DNA of 64,000 bases from Malaya genurostris (Eukaryota > Arthropoda > Insecta > Diptera > Culicidae): contig NC_080570.1 in assembly GCF_030247185.1 (NCBI RefSeq), positions 8,033,161 through 8,097,160 on the forward strand, given 5' to 3'. Positions 35,200 to 46,407 of the stretch are shown piece after piece; position 1 is the stretch's first letter, and each line of letters opens with the position of its first letter. The notes under the pieces were generated by a model. The model was not told the DNA's origin, ran no database searches, and saw only the letters and a list, made by a program, of their open reading frames with translations. The position numbers and the translations under genes are program-made.

Positions 35200-37464
35200 T
35201 TTGGTATCAAACTCGCCACTTTCTTGGAATCCTCCTCGTCAACTTCCTCTAAAAAATTAATCTGTTTGCGTCCGACTCGACACTTTCGCACTACGATGTT
35301 TCCGAGATAACTGGTACACATTGAAAGGAGGTTGCGATGGAGCACAGAATCGCTTCCTGATTAGGCAATCTCGGTTGAGCCCTAATCTGATTTGTGTTCT
35401 ACTTGTTGAAACTTGTTTGTTCACAGCGACTAGTCGTTACAACATATTACAGCATTGTCTCGCAGATGGCAGTGCTCCAAACCTAAAGCAGTAGGCACTG
35501 TTAATGATCAGCACTAATAGAACTCTATATAATTAATCCTAGTGAGCGGTGACTTGTGATTCTAGCAAAGTTTCCACTAATCAAAAAATTTCCACTGTGC
35601 TTAGGTCGGTTGCATTCGCGAAACACTCCTACTCCGTTGTGCCCTCAGTCTTTAACCAGATTAGCACCGGCTTGATAGTTCCTTCAATCGAAACCGTTCC
35701 GAGTTAGTCTAGCACTTGGCACTGGGCTAGATTGTGTCGTTAAAGATTATCTATAGTTACGCTTCCCGCAAGTAGATTCGAACGGAAGATAGTGGCAGAA
35801 AGTTGCATTTAAAATGTACTCAGGGTCAGCAGCAGCCAGCCGGTCAAGAATCGGAACCGAGCCGCTCGCAGTCCAGCGACACACTGATTGAACGCGGAAT
35901 TGCACGCCGCACGCCGCTGATTGCCGCAAGAAAGGCAAAGTAATAGCAAACGTACACGACGACCGTACGCATCGTTAGCTAGTTTACATGGAAGCATTTT
36001 TGTTATAGACGTACGGTGAATGAACTAGTTACGGATGTTTTTAACAACAAATTGAAGCGGAGAATTTCAATTTATTTATAGCAATACCTTTCAATAAAGT
36101 TTGACGCGAACAATGGAAAATGTTTTTGGAAGTATTTTGTTTCAAAAAAAGCATCAATTTTAATTATTACCATAAACTGGCTCACATACCCTGCTACTAC
36201 ACGCAGATAAAAATTGTTGTTAAAATAAACAAATACCGGTTCATCCCATCGGTCAACTGCCAACAAAAACTTCTAGTTTGATTCAACCATATTTTACTTC
36301 AAATAATCCTTGAAACAACCTGCTCCGAACAAGCGCATTTGTGTTTATATCCTGGTTCTAAACTTTCTGTTTTTGACATTAAACTGGCTAAACTAACATT
36401 TTTGTTATGATAAACAAAGTGGAATTTTCTGGGTGCATCAGCAAAAGGTTCTCCTGTACTATCGCCAGTGAGTAGGCATTCATCGCGCGCACGCTCGCAC
36501 ACATCAAGTCGTTCAATTATTACTATTATTATTCTTACCTAGCGATAATTCATGACAGAATGAATACAGATCGGCGACGTCGCGACTTCCAGCAGCTAGT
36601 AGGCCGTGATGGCACTTCACATTCACGCTGCACGCCTCGCGGTACTTCTGAGTAGGTACCTTCAAACGTGTGTGATGCGTACATCGGCAAACGCATGGGT
36701 TGCTATATGTGCTGCCTTCCCTCGATGGAGCTCAATCATGCTGAACAGGTCAGGTAATGACAGTTGGCCCTTCACAGTTATATCTATAGATTTATTGGAG
36801 TGTTTTGATGTGGAACACATTTCCATTTTCAAAGCGGAACTATACTTCACAGAAACAAAACAAAAATGAAAACGCACTGCAGAGTGGTCGGTTTTTAATT
36901 ATTAATACTCAAAAATACATTTACGACATTTTTGTAACATTTGCTAAAACATACTTTGACAAACAGCTTTCAATGAGTCGATTTGTTCATTTTCAATGGT
37001 AAATAAAAAATATCAGGATGAGAGTGAACAAATGAATTATTTTTGCGTGGGCTTCAAGACTTCATTTAATACATCTCGTGTTGTCTGTTTCGTGTCAAAT
37101 ATGTTTGTCGTTCCTGTGCGATGTGCATCTTCAATATGAAATTTGCAAGTGTTTTTTGATAACAGCTAATAGATCACCGAAAGAAAAATAACTTTTCAAG
37201 ACAATAGGAATGTTCGTCTTCTCAACCTGCAATTTCTTCTCAAGTGAATATTGACAGGTGACTTTACAAAAAAGCCGATGATTTACTGAGATTTTGTATG
37301 ATTTTTTTTCATGACGATTCATGCTTCCAGACTAGAAAACAAGACTTATTCTACATATTGTCCGGTTGGCTTGAACGAAGCCTAATTTTGATCAAGGCAT
37401 TTTGTTTAAAGAAAAATTGAAATGAAGAATTATTGTTTTCGAGTTATTCTATCGAAATAAAGTA
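35200..37464. other. FAAH upstream region; promoter not resolved
   Basis: The FAAH 5' UTR and promoter should lie here. Stretches around 35560-35940 and 36450-36740 are GC-richer. Several short open frames were checked, and none resembles a known protein. No TATA box could be singled out. Confidence 0.35.
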
Positions 37465-38273
37465 CTACTGTCGGCAAAAGTAGTAACACTTTTGAATTGA
37501 ATTTCGCGTAGAAACCTTATTTGTCAAATTTTTTTTCTAGGTTGGTATGGCTGTCAGTGACATCTGTGCCAAGTGTCACGTCAAAATATTCATTAGTGTT
37601 CGGTATACGTCTGTCTTTCTGAAGTATTAAAAGTGCAATCGGCGAATTTCACAATGAGTGAAATTATTCAACAAAGAAGTGTCAATACATTTTGTGTGCG
37701 GCATTGAATTTCTGGTGCCGAAACGTTCAGAATGTTGCAAAAGGCCTTCGGTGATAATTGCAAGTGTTTTTAATTGGTGCAAGTTGTTCAAAGGGGATCG
37801 AGAATGCGTCACGTCCAAACAAGTCAAAAAATCAATGTAATGTTGACAGTTTTCTTTGATTATCGAGGTGTGATGCACTCCGAATTCCTTGCGACAGGAC
37901 AAACTGTCAACAAGGAATACTTTTTGAGTCTTATTATGAACCGGCAACTCTAGGTTTTTGCACCATGTTAATGCATCGTCGCATACTGTTAATTCAACCA
38001 ATATCGTTACGCATCCACCGTATTCGCCTGATTTAGCTCCGTGTGACTTCTGGCTATTTAGCAAACTCAAACGGTCGCTCCAGAGAAACCACTTGAGGTC
38101 AATTGAAGGCATCAAACGTTAATTGTTACGCACATTGAAGACAATTCCGAAAATTGTCTTTAACAACTTTTTCGAGGATTGGAAAAAACGTTAGCACAAG
38201 TGTATTTGGGGCCGGCGGGGGTTACTAATTTTGAAATTATGAACAAAGTCTTACTATTTTTTGCCCACAGTAG
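37465..38273 (+). mobile_element. Internally deleted mariner with both ends
   Basis: The ends are 'ctactgtcggcaaaagtagt' on the left and, reverse-complemented, 'ctactgtgggcaaaaaatag' on the right. TA is duplicated at 37463-37464 and 38274-38275. The 809-bp length is well short of the roughly 1.25-1.3 kb usual for complete mariners. The transposase start (MSEIIQQRS, 37654) and DNA-binding part continue to about 37800. The frame then jumps to the VMLTVFFDYRGVMHSEF block, so the region with the first catalytic Asp is gone. The last motif, PPYSPDLAPCDFWLF, is present at about 38009. Frameshifts and stops occur as well. It is non-autonomous. Confidence 0.85.
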
Positions 38274-38275
38274 TA

Positions 38276-39143
38276 TAACATAAATTGTTGACATTTTAGC
38301 AATTCTTCTCTTCGCATCTGGATTGAAACAAACGGTAAATGTTTAAATAACATGGTATATTATGTAATGCTTCCGTTCAAATGGGGATTCAGATTCCCCC
38401 ATTCGAGAGTCTTAAGTCTTCACTAATAAGTTAGATTTTTCATCGGCAGAAACATTGTTGTTAATGAAAAGAGCAGATCACTTAGATAAAACAATGCGTA
38501 TCTCCTGCGCATTGTGAAATTTCTAGTGATTAGATCTATAATAGTTAATAGTTAATATACAATCCAAATAAACTGAGAACAATAAGGTATATTCAGTACT
38601 TAGTTACGTCTCCAGCATCAGGCATTACGAAGTAAGTATTGCATGATTTGATAAAACGGAAAGTTAAAAACGGAAGTTTCCCTAAATAAAATTGCTTCCG
38701 GGCGAGGGACCTGCAATCAATTTTCTAAAGATAATAATGACAGTTCGTTGATTGACCGTCATCATAAAAAAAAACGACGCATGAAATGAATAATCATATA
38801 AAAATCCAAAATGGTGACTACCGGATAATCGATATTATTTTGAAAGGTCTTTTTGGAACGGATTTAGCGATCAGCTGTCAGAAAACGTATTTTGAATTCG
38901 TTTTAAAATAAGAGATGGCGACTCTCGGCTTATCGATTGAGTTCAACGTGAGTATCCAAAGTAGAATACAACTGCTCTATTTCGGATTCCAACTTCTTCG
39001 GACCATAATGAAACTTACACAATATTGACATAGCGAAGCTTTTCAAACAACCTACTGTCAAAATCAGCATCAGTATCGAGCACTGTAAAAAAGTAGTGCA
39101 TCCAGATATTAAGTGAACCGAGCTTCACAGAAAAAATCGATAG
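38276..39143. other. Gene-free AT-rich DNA
   Basis: Nothing supportable between the mariner and the next MITE. Confidence 0.35.
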
Positions 39144-39387
39144 CCCACGACAAAAGGGCCTAACTGCAAATGAGAGTCTCTCTTTGTTTACTTTCTGTTT
39201 TGATTATTACGGAGCCATTACTGCCTTTTTCACAAAAGTTTCCAATATAAATCGAAAGCTTATGGTTTTACCTTGAAAGTTTTGCGAATATTAACGCGAC
39301 AAATATAAAATCAGTGCGGTAAATCGTTAAAAAAAATTGTAAACAAAGAGAAACTGTCATTTGCAATTAGGTCCTTTTGACGTGGGA
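39144..39387. mobile_element. MITE, copy 3 of the 'TTTGTTTAC' family
   Basis: The left end 'cccacgacaaaagggcctaa' and the right end, reverse-complemented, 'cccacgtcaaaaggacctaa', continue into 'ctctttgtttac' on both sides. About 245 bp, no coding capacity. The interior differs from copy 1 at 9371. Confidence 0.75.
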
Positions 39388-39407
39388 CTGTCGAAATAAT
39401 CAATAAC

Positions 39408-40030
39408 CAGTGAGGCCAGGTTCACAGATTAATCTGTGTTTCACAGATTTTTAATTTTCTGCACAGATTTGAAAAATGGCACAGATTTCTAAAAACGATC
39501 AGATGAGCACCAAAAAGTACAGAACGGTTGGAAATTGCGAGACCTTTTTTTTAGCTCACCAAAATGATTCCGATCAGCTATTAGGTTTTGCATGAATATG
39601 ACATAACCTCACAAAAATGAACAGAATGAACTTTTTTTGACAGTCGACGTGTACTTGTTTACAGTTTAAAAGTTCATCAGAAGTTCATCGTTCGAATGTA
39701 AAAGTTGCAAATCGCCACAAACTCAACAGATTCATCATATATCGCTCCTTGATGCTGGAAACACATACAGGGCAATCTTTTTAATTATTTTCACTGTGGA
39801 ATACGTTTTTAACAGGAACTTTTTCGTCATTTTTCAATTTTTAACTTGCGGTCGCAAAACAAAACAAGTACACGGCAACTGTCAAAGATGAACTTGATTC
39901 ATCGGCAGTTCATTTGTGTCGTCATCGTGCAAAACCTAATTGTGGTACGGGAAACGTGCACAGATTTTGCACAGACACAGAATTTTTGGCTTGATCACAG
40001 ATTTTTGAAAAAATTACCTGACGAACGCTG
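39408..40030. repeat. 'cacagattt'-rich dispersed repeat with imperfect inverted ends
   Basis: The left side 'gaggccaggttcacagatt' and the right side, reverse-complemented, 'cagcgttcgtcaggtaattt' are loosely inverted. Both halves carry many 'cacagatt' words. It is probably a non-autonomous DNA element; the limits are approximate. Confidence 0.4.
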
Positions 40031-40288
40031 ACCAACCGAATATAAATTTTGATTCTATACGAAAGACAAAATTTTTCTTATTCTTTCATTCGCAACTCTT
40101 CTTCAAAAAAAAAAAAATGCTGCCATATGGTTTGTTAGCCGTTATCAACGGAAACACATGTGTTTCTTTCTTTTCTTGGAATCAAGGAATAAGATGTATG
40201 GGCAGCTCGAGCCTCTTTCAATCAGTTTGTACTCGATTTACCGAGTTTTTTCTAGATTTAACATAAAAATTTAATATGTCCTGTCATT

Positions 40289-40299
40289 AACGTCTATTT
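40289..40299. repeat. Target-site duplication, downstream copy
   Basis: 'aacgtctattt' directly abuts the LINE poly(A) (poly-T on the + strand). It equals 46397-46407. Confidence 0.8.
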
Positions 40300-40694
40300 T
40301 TTTTTTTTTTTTTCATAAATACGTTTATTTCTTAAGGCAGTTTACATAAGTTTTTCTTCGCCGTAGCATCACTTTTACAAAATATTCTTATCCTAATTTA
40401 ATTCTAACATAGTCACAACGTTTTGAATTTATTAAAACATATTCTCTTATAGCTTAAATATCATCTTAGGTAACTCGTCATTAATTATGAAATCTACTCG
40501 GAAATATTATTTGAACCAAACGATTAACTTCTATAATTTATAAAATAAGCTGCTATTTTCAGACATTTTGTTGATAATTTCATAAACTGTTTCGAGTTTG
40601 TTTGTATCAATACATAATTTTTATTCTAATTTAGCTTTTGGTTGAACTCATGGACGCAGCTGGGATCAGAACTAAGTCTTAAAAGGGACCTTTA

Positions 40695-43600
40695 TTAAAT
40701 TGAAACTCCAATTTTCTTTATGAAATGATAAATAAGTTTCATGTATGAAAGGTCACGACAAGCAAGAATGTCTCGAACTGGGATATTGGATAGTCTACCT
40801 TGGGTACGCAAAGAATTTATTAGTTGAGATCTGACATCACGATACTCCACGCATGTCCAAACGACATGATCAATATCCCGATAACCTTCTCCGCAAGCAC
40901 AATGATTAGTCTCGGAGAGCCCAATTCGAAGGAGATGTGCATCTAACGTGTAGTGATTGGACATGAGTCTGGACATCACACGAATGAAATCCCTACTCAC
41001 ATCCAGTCCCCTGAACCATGCCTTTGTCGATATTTTCGGAATAATTGAGTGCATCCACCGACCCAGATCATCTCTATCCCAAGATGCTTGCCAGCTGGCA
41101 AGTGTTCTTTGGCGAGACGAGCTATAGAATTCGTTGAAAGCAATCGGTCGCTCATAAATTTCACCCTCAATAGCACCACGTTTGGCTAAAATATCGGCTC
41201 TTTCATTGCCAGGAATGGAGCAATGAGCCGGGACCCAGACTATAGTGATTAGATAATTATTGTTCAATATGTCGTTCAGGCACTGTTTTATTTTGCCCAG
41301 GAAAAACGGTTCATTTTTGCCAGCAGCGTTTGAGCGAATGGCTTCAATTGCACTCAGACTATCTGTGAAGAGGAAATAATGGTTTGGAGATAATGTGACG
41401 ATTACACTCAAACTATAATGAACTGCTGCTAGCTCTGCTATATAAACAGATGCAGGTTCTTGAAGCCTAAATGAGGCCGAAACATTATTGTTGAACATAC
41501 CAAACCCTGTCGCTTCTTCAATTCGCGATCCGTCCGTATAAAACATTTTCTCAGAGTCAATATGCCTGAACTTACTTGAAAATATTTTTGGGATTTCCGT
41601 CGAGCGTAGATGATCCGGGATTCCACGCACTTCACGCTGCATGGATGTATCGAAAAATAAAGTTGAGTCAGGGGCACTTAGGATGCTGACACGGATAGGA
41701 ATATATCTTGAAGGGTTGATTTCCTGTGACATATGGTTAAAATATACTGTCATAAATTTTGTTTGAGATCGAAGCTCGACTAGTCGTTCGAAATTATTAA
41801 TTACCATGGGATTCAGCACCTCACATCTTATTAGCAGGCGTGATGAAAGCTCCCAAAATCGATCTTTTAATGGAAGAACTCCCGCCAGAACTTCAAGACT
41901 CATTGTATGTGTCGAATGCATGCAGCCTAAGGCAATTCGCAAACAACGGTACTGAATTCGCTCAAGTTTGATAATATGAGAGTTTGCAGCGGAACGAAAA
42001 CAAACGCATCCATATTCCATTACTGAAAGTATCGTTGTTTGATACAATTTTATTAGATCTTGCGGATGAGAACCCCACCAAGATCCTGTTATTGTTCGAA
42101 GAAAATTTACTCTTTGTTGGCATTTCGTTATCAGATACCTAATGTGTCCTCCCCACGTGCATTTGGAATCGAACCACACCCCGAGGTATTTAAAAGTTAA
42201 AACCTGTTGGATCATTCTTCCCATCATATGGAGCTGAAGCTGCGCGGGATCATGCTTTCTTGAAAAGACGACTAACTCTGTTTTCTCCGCAGAGAATTCG
42301 ATACCAAGATGAACAGCCCAAACGGACAAGTTATCTAAGGTATCTTGCAATGGTTTATGCAGATCAATAGTTTTGGGCCCAGTAACTGAAACCACGCCAT
42401 CATCTGCCAATTGTCTTAGTGTACATGGGGTTACTAGACAGCTGTCAATGTCATTCACGTAAAAATTATAGAGGAGCGGACTGAGGCATGAGCCTTGCGG
42501 GAGACCCATGTAGCTAATTCTGAATGTTGCCAAATCGCCATGTGAAAAATACATGCACTTCTCTGACAAAAGGTTGTGCAAATAATTATTTATAACCGCT
42601 GGAAGTCCATGTTGGTGGAGCTTGTCTGAAAGAACATCAATGGAAACTGAATCAAATGCTCCTTTAATGTCTAAAACTACAGATGCCATTTGTTGCTTTT
42701 GAGCGAAGGCAATTTGGATGTCAGACGAAAGTAATGCAAGGCAATCATTCGTCCCTTTATTTCTACGGAAGCCAAACTGAGTATCTGACAACAAACCGTT
42801 CGTCTCGACCCAAGTGTCGAGACGTCGTAGAATAATTTTTTTCGAACAATTTTCTGATGCAGGACAACATCGCAATGGGTCTATATGAGTTGTGATTGGA
42901 AGCTGGTTTCCCCGGCTTTTGAATGGCGATAACTTTCACTTGTCTCCAGTCAGGTGGAACAATATTTTGCTCAAGAAACTTGTTGAACAATTCCAACAAA
43001 CGTCTTTTTGCGAGGTCGGGCAGATTCTTCACCAAGTTGAATTTAATTCTGTCCAACCCAGGGGCGTTATTGTTACAAGACAAGAGTGCTATAGAAAATT
43101 CCATCATTGAAAATGGGTTATTAATAAAACCATTATTTGGAGGAGATTCCCGTATAATGCTCTGCGTAGGAACAGAATCTGGGCAAACTTTCCTAGCAAA
43201 GTCAAATATCCATCGGTTCGAGTATTCATCACTCTCATTGCCCACGTTACGATTCCTCATTCGTCTGGCCGTATTCCAAAGAGTGCTCATTGAGGTTTCT
43301 CTTGACAAACCTTCGACAAAATGTCTCCAATAGCTACATTTTTTGGCTCGAAGTATGCTCTTGTACTTGGTTTCTAAAACCATAAGTTTTTCAAAATTCT
43401 GAGGAGTTCCTCCTCCCCGTTTTAGAAACGTCTTGCAAGCATTTTGTTTTGCGAGTTTAGCCTCTGAGCACTCTTTGTCCCACCAGGGGTTGGGAGGCCT
43501 TCTGTTAGACGATGGACCAAGAAATCGTTTGGTTTGGGCTTGTTCTGCGGCCTCCAGAATCGAACAAACGAGGAAGTCATATTCTTCAAGTGGAGGGAGC

Positions 43601-44412
43601 TCTTCCATTGAATTCAAAATACTAGAGATTCTACTTTGGTATTTAATCCAGTCGATATTTTTTGTCAAATCATATGGAATACTAGCTGAATTAGCAATAC
43701 ATTTGTTACAGCTAATTGAGATGATGATTGGTAAATGATCGCTACCGTGTAAATCAGGCAATATTTTCCAGGTGCAATCTAGTCGAATTGATGTTGAGCA
43801 AAGAGATAGATCTAAAGCACTTGGGCGTGCTGGAGGTCTTGGGATCCGTGTCATGCTACCCATATTTAATACCGTCATGCTAAAATTGTCACAAATGTTT
43901 TGTATTAAAGATGATCTGCTATCATTGTAAACGGAACCCCACATAATACCGTGCGAATTTAAATCTCCCAGAATCAATCGTGGAGCAGGAAGGGCTTCAA
44001 CCATTTCATTAAGCTGTCGCTGTCCAACTTGTGCTTTTGGAGGAATATAAACCGAAGCTATGCAAATATCTTTGCCTTTAATGTTTATTTGGCAAGCAAC
44101 AACTTCTATACTAGAAGTTGAAGGGATGTTTAATCCATAAAAGGAATAGCATTTCTTAATTCCCAAAAGCACTCCACCATACGGAGAGTCTCTATCGAGA
44201 CGTATAATGTTAAAATCATTAAAATTTAAAGCTATGTTTGAAGTAAGCCATGTTTCGCATAAAGCAAATACATCACATTTTTGACTATGCAATAATATTT
44301 TAAATGAATCAAGTTTTGGCATGATGCTTCGACAATTCCACTGCAGGACAGTGATTGTATCATTTGCGACGGGTGATAAATTATCCATCAAAAGATACAA
44401 AACCTGAGACAA
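40695..44412 (-). pseudogene. LINE ORF2: endonuclease, reverse transcriptase, RNase H; one frameshift
   Basis: ORF2 runs in one frame from ATG 44412 to about 42840 and in another from there to the stop at 40695. The break is in a run of seven A (minus strand) at about 42843-42849. The APE-type endonuclease covers about residues 20-240 (LQWNCRSI, ALCETWL, LGDLNSHG, GSDHLPI). Reverse transcriptase follows: VVLDIKGAFDS holds the first catalytic Asp, then GLPQGSCLSPLLYNFYV, then LADDG, where the usual aromatic before ADD is Leu. RNase H shows YTDGS, AELAAVHYSL, TDSLSAIE and VPAHCSIPGNERAD. A Cys/His tail (CACGEGYRDIDHVVWTC) ends it. All catalytic motifs are intact, so the frame break is the only visible lesion. 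It could be a real mutation or a sequencing error. Confidence 0.92.
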
Positions 44413-45670
44413 TTGGCCATTGAGCTGATAACTGCTTCAAAAAGGTTCTAGCTATTGGAAGGAATGCCATTATGAGGGTCTTTAAGGGTTCAGATATATT
44501 GAATGCTGAGAAAATCCATTCAACAATTTCCGAAAACTTCAGTAATCCTGTTGGTGGCTGTGAAATGGAGCCCACTGGATTATTATCTTTTTCTGTACTA
44601 GATCCTGGATTGGTTTGTGAATTTGACAAACCAGGAGGCACAGTCTTTGGTTTTGACTTTTTTTGTTTAACACGGGGATCTTTTTTTGAAGATGAAATTT
44701 TAGGTGTCTTTTTTGGTAATTTGGAGGAAGACTTCTTTCTCTTAACTGACCCTTGGGTAGTGATAAACGAATTACCTTCACTATTTTCGTCAGAGTCAGA
44801 GTCCTCTGGTTCCTCTAGATTTGAAAACCCGTTTTCGGTTTCCAAAGGGGGGACATCAATGACCGTTTTAAGCATTTCTGCATATGTGCGCTTAGACCGT
44901 GCTTTTAAAGAAAGCTTAATTTTGTCTTTGTGCACTTTAAATGCAGTGCATACTGAAATATCATCATGAGGACTATTCCCACAATAAATACATTTTTCAA
45001 TTTCCTTGTTGCAATCATTATCTTTATGAGGCCCTTCACACTTAATACATTTTGGTTTATTACTACAGTAAGTAGCTGTGTGGCCGAATTTTTTGCAGTT
45101 CGTACAATTCATTACATTTGGAACAAAAAGCCGAACAGGGAGGCGAATTTTATCGACATAGACATGGGACGGCAACGCAGACCCGGCAAATGTCACTCGA
45201 AACGAGTCTGATGGGCGATAAACTTTTTTTTCCTCTTCATGAACTACTGAGTACAGTTGTTTGCACTCCAGTATTTTCACACCCTCAAGCATAGAGTTCT
45301 TGAAACGACCAACACCATGCTTGAGTAAATCATCTACCGAAAGACTCGCTTCGGTAACAACACCGTCAATTTCGACATCTTTGGAGGGTATGTAAACTTT
45401 ATACTCTTTATTGAAATGTTCCGAAGAGACAATATCATTCGCGTGTTTCAAATTATTTACCACAACACGAATTTTATCGTTATTTACTTTTATGATCTCT
45501 TTGATTGAAGAGTATCGTGATGTCAAACCTTTATTAATTTGAAAAATGTTTAATGGCTTTGATATACGTCTAAAAAAGACTATCCAAGGTCCAGAAGAGC
45601 TCTCCTGATATTTTTTCGTTCGTGGGGGTATCGGATTCATGCTAGGATTTACGTCCATGGATTCATCCAT
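44381..45670 (-). CDS. LINE ORF1, nucleic-acid-binding protein with three zinc knuckles (429 aa)
   Basis: Intact from ATG 45670 to a stop at 44381-44383. The N-terminal 150 residues form a gag-like region (GPWIVFFRRISKPLNIFQI). Three CCHC knuckles follow: C189/C192/H197/C202, C208/C211/H215/C220 and C227/C230/H235/C241. The C-terminus is Lys/Ser-rich (KRKKSSSKLPKKTPK) and ends in a hydrophobic segment. ORF1 proteins of this kind bind element RNA and form the retrotransposition particle. The stop overlaps the ORF2 start by 32 nt in another frame. No lesion is visible in ORF1. Confidence 0.9.
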   Translation of the reverse strand: MDESMDVNPSMNPIPPRTKKYQESSSGPWIVFFRRISKPLNIFQINKGLTSRYSSIKEIIKVNNDKIRVVVNNLKHANDIVSSEHFNKEYKVYIPSKDVEIDGVVTEASLSVDDLLKHGVGRFKNSMLEGVKILECKQLYSVVHEEEKKVYRPSDSFRVTFAGSALPSHVYVDKIRLPVRLFVPNVMNCTNCKKFGHTATYCSNKPKCIKCEGPHKDNDCNKEIEKCIYCGNSPHDDISVCTAFKVHKDKIKLSLKARSKRTYAEMLKTVIDVPPLETENGFSNLEEPEDSDSDENSEGNSFITTQGSVKRKKSSSKLPKKTPKISSSKKDPRVKQKKSKPKTVPPGLSNSQTNPGSSTEKDNNPVGSISQPPTGLLKFSEIVEWIFSAFNISEPLKTLIMAFLPIARTFLKQLSAQWPIVSGFVSFDG

Positions 45671-46039
45671 TACATTAAAATTTTTAACTAAACTTTAAAA
45701 TAAAATTTGAAACCAACACTACACAGTACTCAATCAAAAGGAAAAGAAAAAACTTCTACCTTGAAATTGTTGTCTATCTCCGTTGCACTGCCGTGTAGAT
45801 CCTCGTTGCTCTAGATGTTCTTGTTGGATGTATCTGGACGTTGATACAATGCTGAAGCTCACTGTAGCGATAGAATATGATGTGATGCTACTGCTACCTG
45901 ACATCCAGCACCACTCGAATTCCGATTTGCTTTCGTCTTCGCCAGCTGTAACACGCGCAGGTCACCGGTGTATACCTGCGTGTTGTATGGCAGTGGAAAG
46001 ACCGAGTTGTCTTGTCTCCTTCTTCCTAGTGCTCCGCAC

Positions 46040-46150
46040 CGATATGCTTCTGCACCGAAGTGCCTTCGCACCGGTGTGCCTTTGCACTCTCCTGCTTCTA
46101 TGTGCCTTTGCACTCTTCCTCTTCGATGTGCCTTTGCACTCTCCTGCTCA
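46040..46150 (-). repeat. 26-bp tandem repeat in the LINE 5' UTR
   Basis: Three consecutive units of 26 bp (on + strand 'tgtgcctttgcactctcctg' and six more bases) occupy about 46076-46153, with one or two degenerate units before them. Tandem units in the 5' UTR are known in several LINE groups, where they can modulate promoter strength. Confidence 0.75.
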
Positions 46151-46363
46151 GCACTTGTGGCTGTATATTGCGGCCTGGGTAGAGTTTGGGAAACGCCCTT
46201 TGTTGTTTCCTTCACCAGCTTGGCCCAGCACTAGGGCTCTCTTATGCAGCACGACTATACGTTTTAACGGCTGCTGCCAACAGGTCTCTACCTGTAGTTC
46301 AACCGTTGTCGTATTTAACGCGTGTAAACCAACCAGCGTTATTAAACTGTACGCTTCTATACA

Positions 46364-46397
46364 CAACCTTCTCGGTTGAACGGCTATTACTGAATGA
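46364..46397 (-). promoter_or_regulatory. Internal RNA polymerase II promoter of the LINE: Inr + DPE
   Basis: On the minus strand the junction reads T|CATTC, where T is the first target base. This matches the insect initiator TCAKTY with A(+1) at 46395. GGTTG, matching the downstream promoter element RGWYV, occupies exactly +28 to +32 (46368-46364). TATA-less Inr+DPE promoters are established for Drosophila Jockey and I elements. It would let every full-length copy carry its own promoter. Confidence 0.65.
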
Positions 46398-46407
46398 ACG
46401 TCTATTT
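46397..46407. repeat. Target-site duplication, upstream copy
   Basis: 'aacgtctattt', identical to 40289-40299, at the 5' end of the LINE. Confidence 0.8.

Larger units (their letters stand above)
40300..46396 (-). mobile_element. Full-length I-clade-like LINE (6.1 kb) with TSD, poly(A), ORF1, ORF2
   Basis: The minus-strand element begins with C at 46396 and ends in a poly(A) run of about 14 at 40300-40313. It is bounded by an 11-bp duplication, 'aacgtctattt'. The order is a 726-nt 5' UTR, ORF1 (45670-44381), ORF2 (from 44412, overlapping ORF1 by 32 nt) and a 3' UTR of about 390 nt. ORF2 has endonuclease, reverse transcriptase and RNase H, a combination known in the I-related groups (I, Loner, Outcast, LOA). 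ORF1 has three zinc knuckles. The identical duplications and clean ends indicate a recent insertion, yet ORF2 carries one frame break. A truncated relative sits at 32117-33481. Confidence 0.92.

Noticed and set aside
34823..35260. 145-codon + strand frame
   Set aside because: Antisense shadow of FAAH exon 1.
36606..36877. Open frames on both strands
   Set aside because: Neither resembles a known protein, and no splice sites of good quality flank them.
45783..46379. 198-codon + strand frame
   Set aside because: It overlaps the LINE 5' UTR antisense and is largely built from the 26-bp tandem unit.
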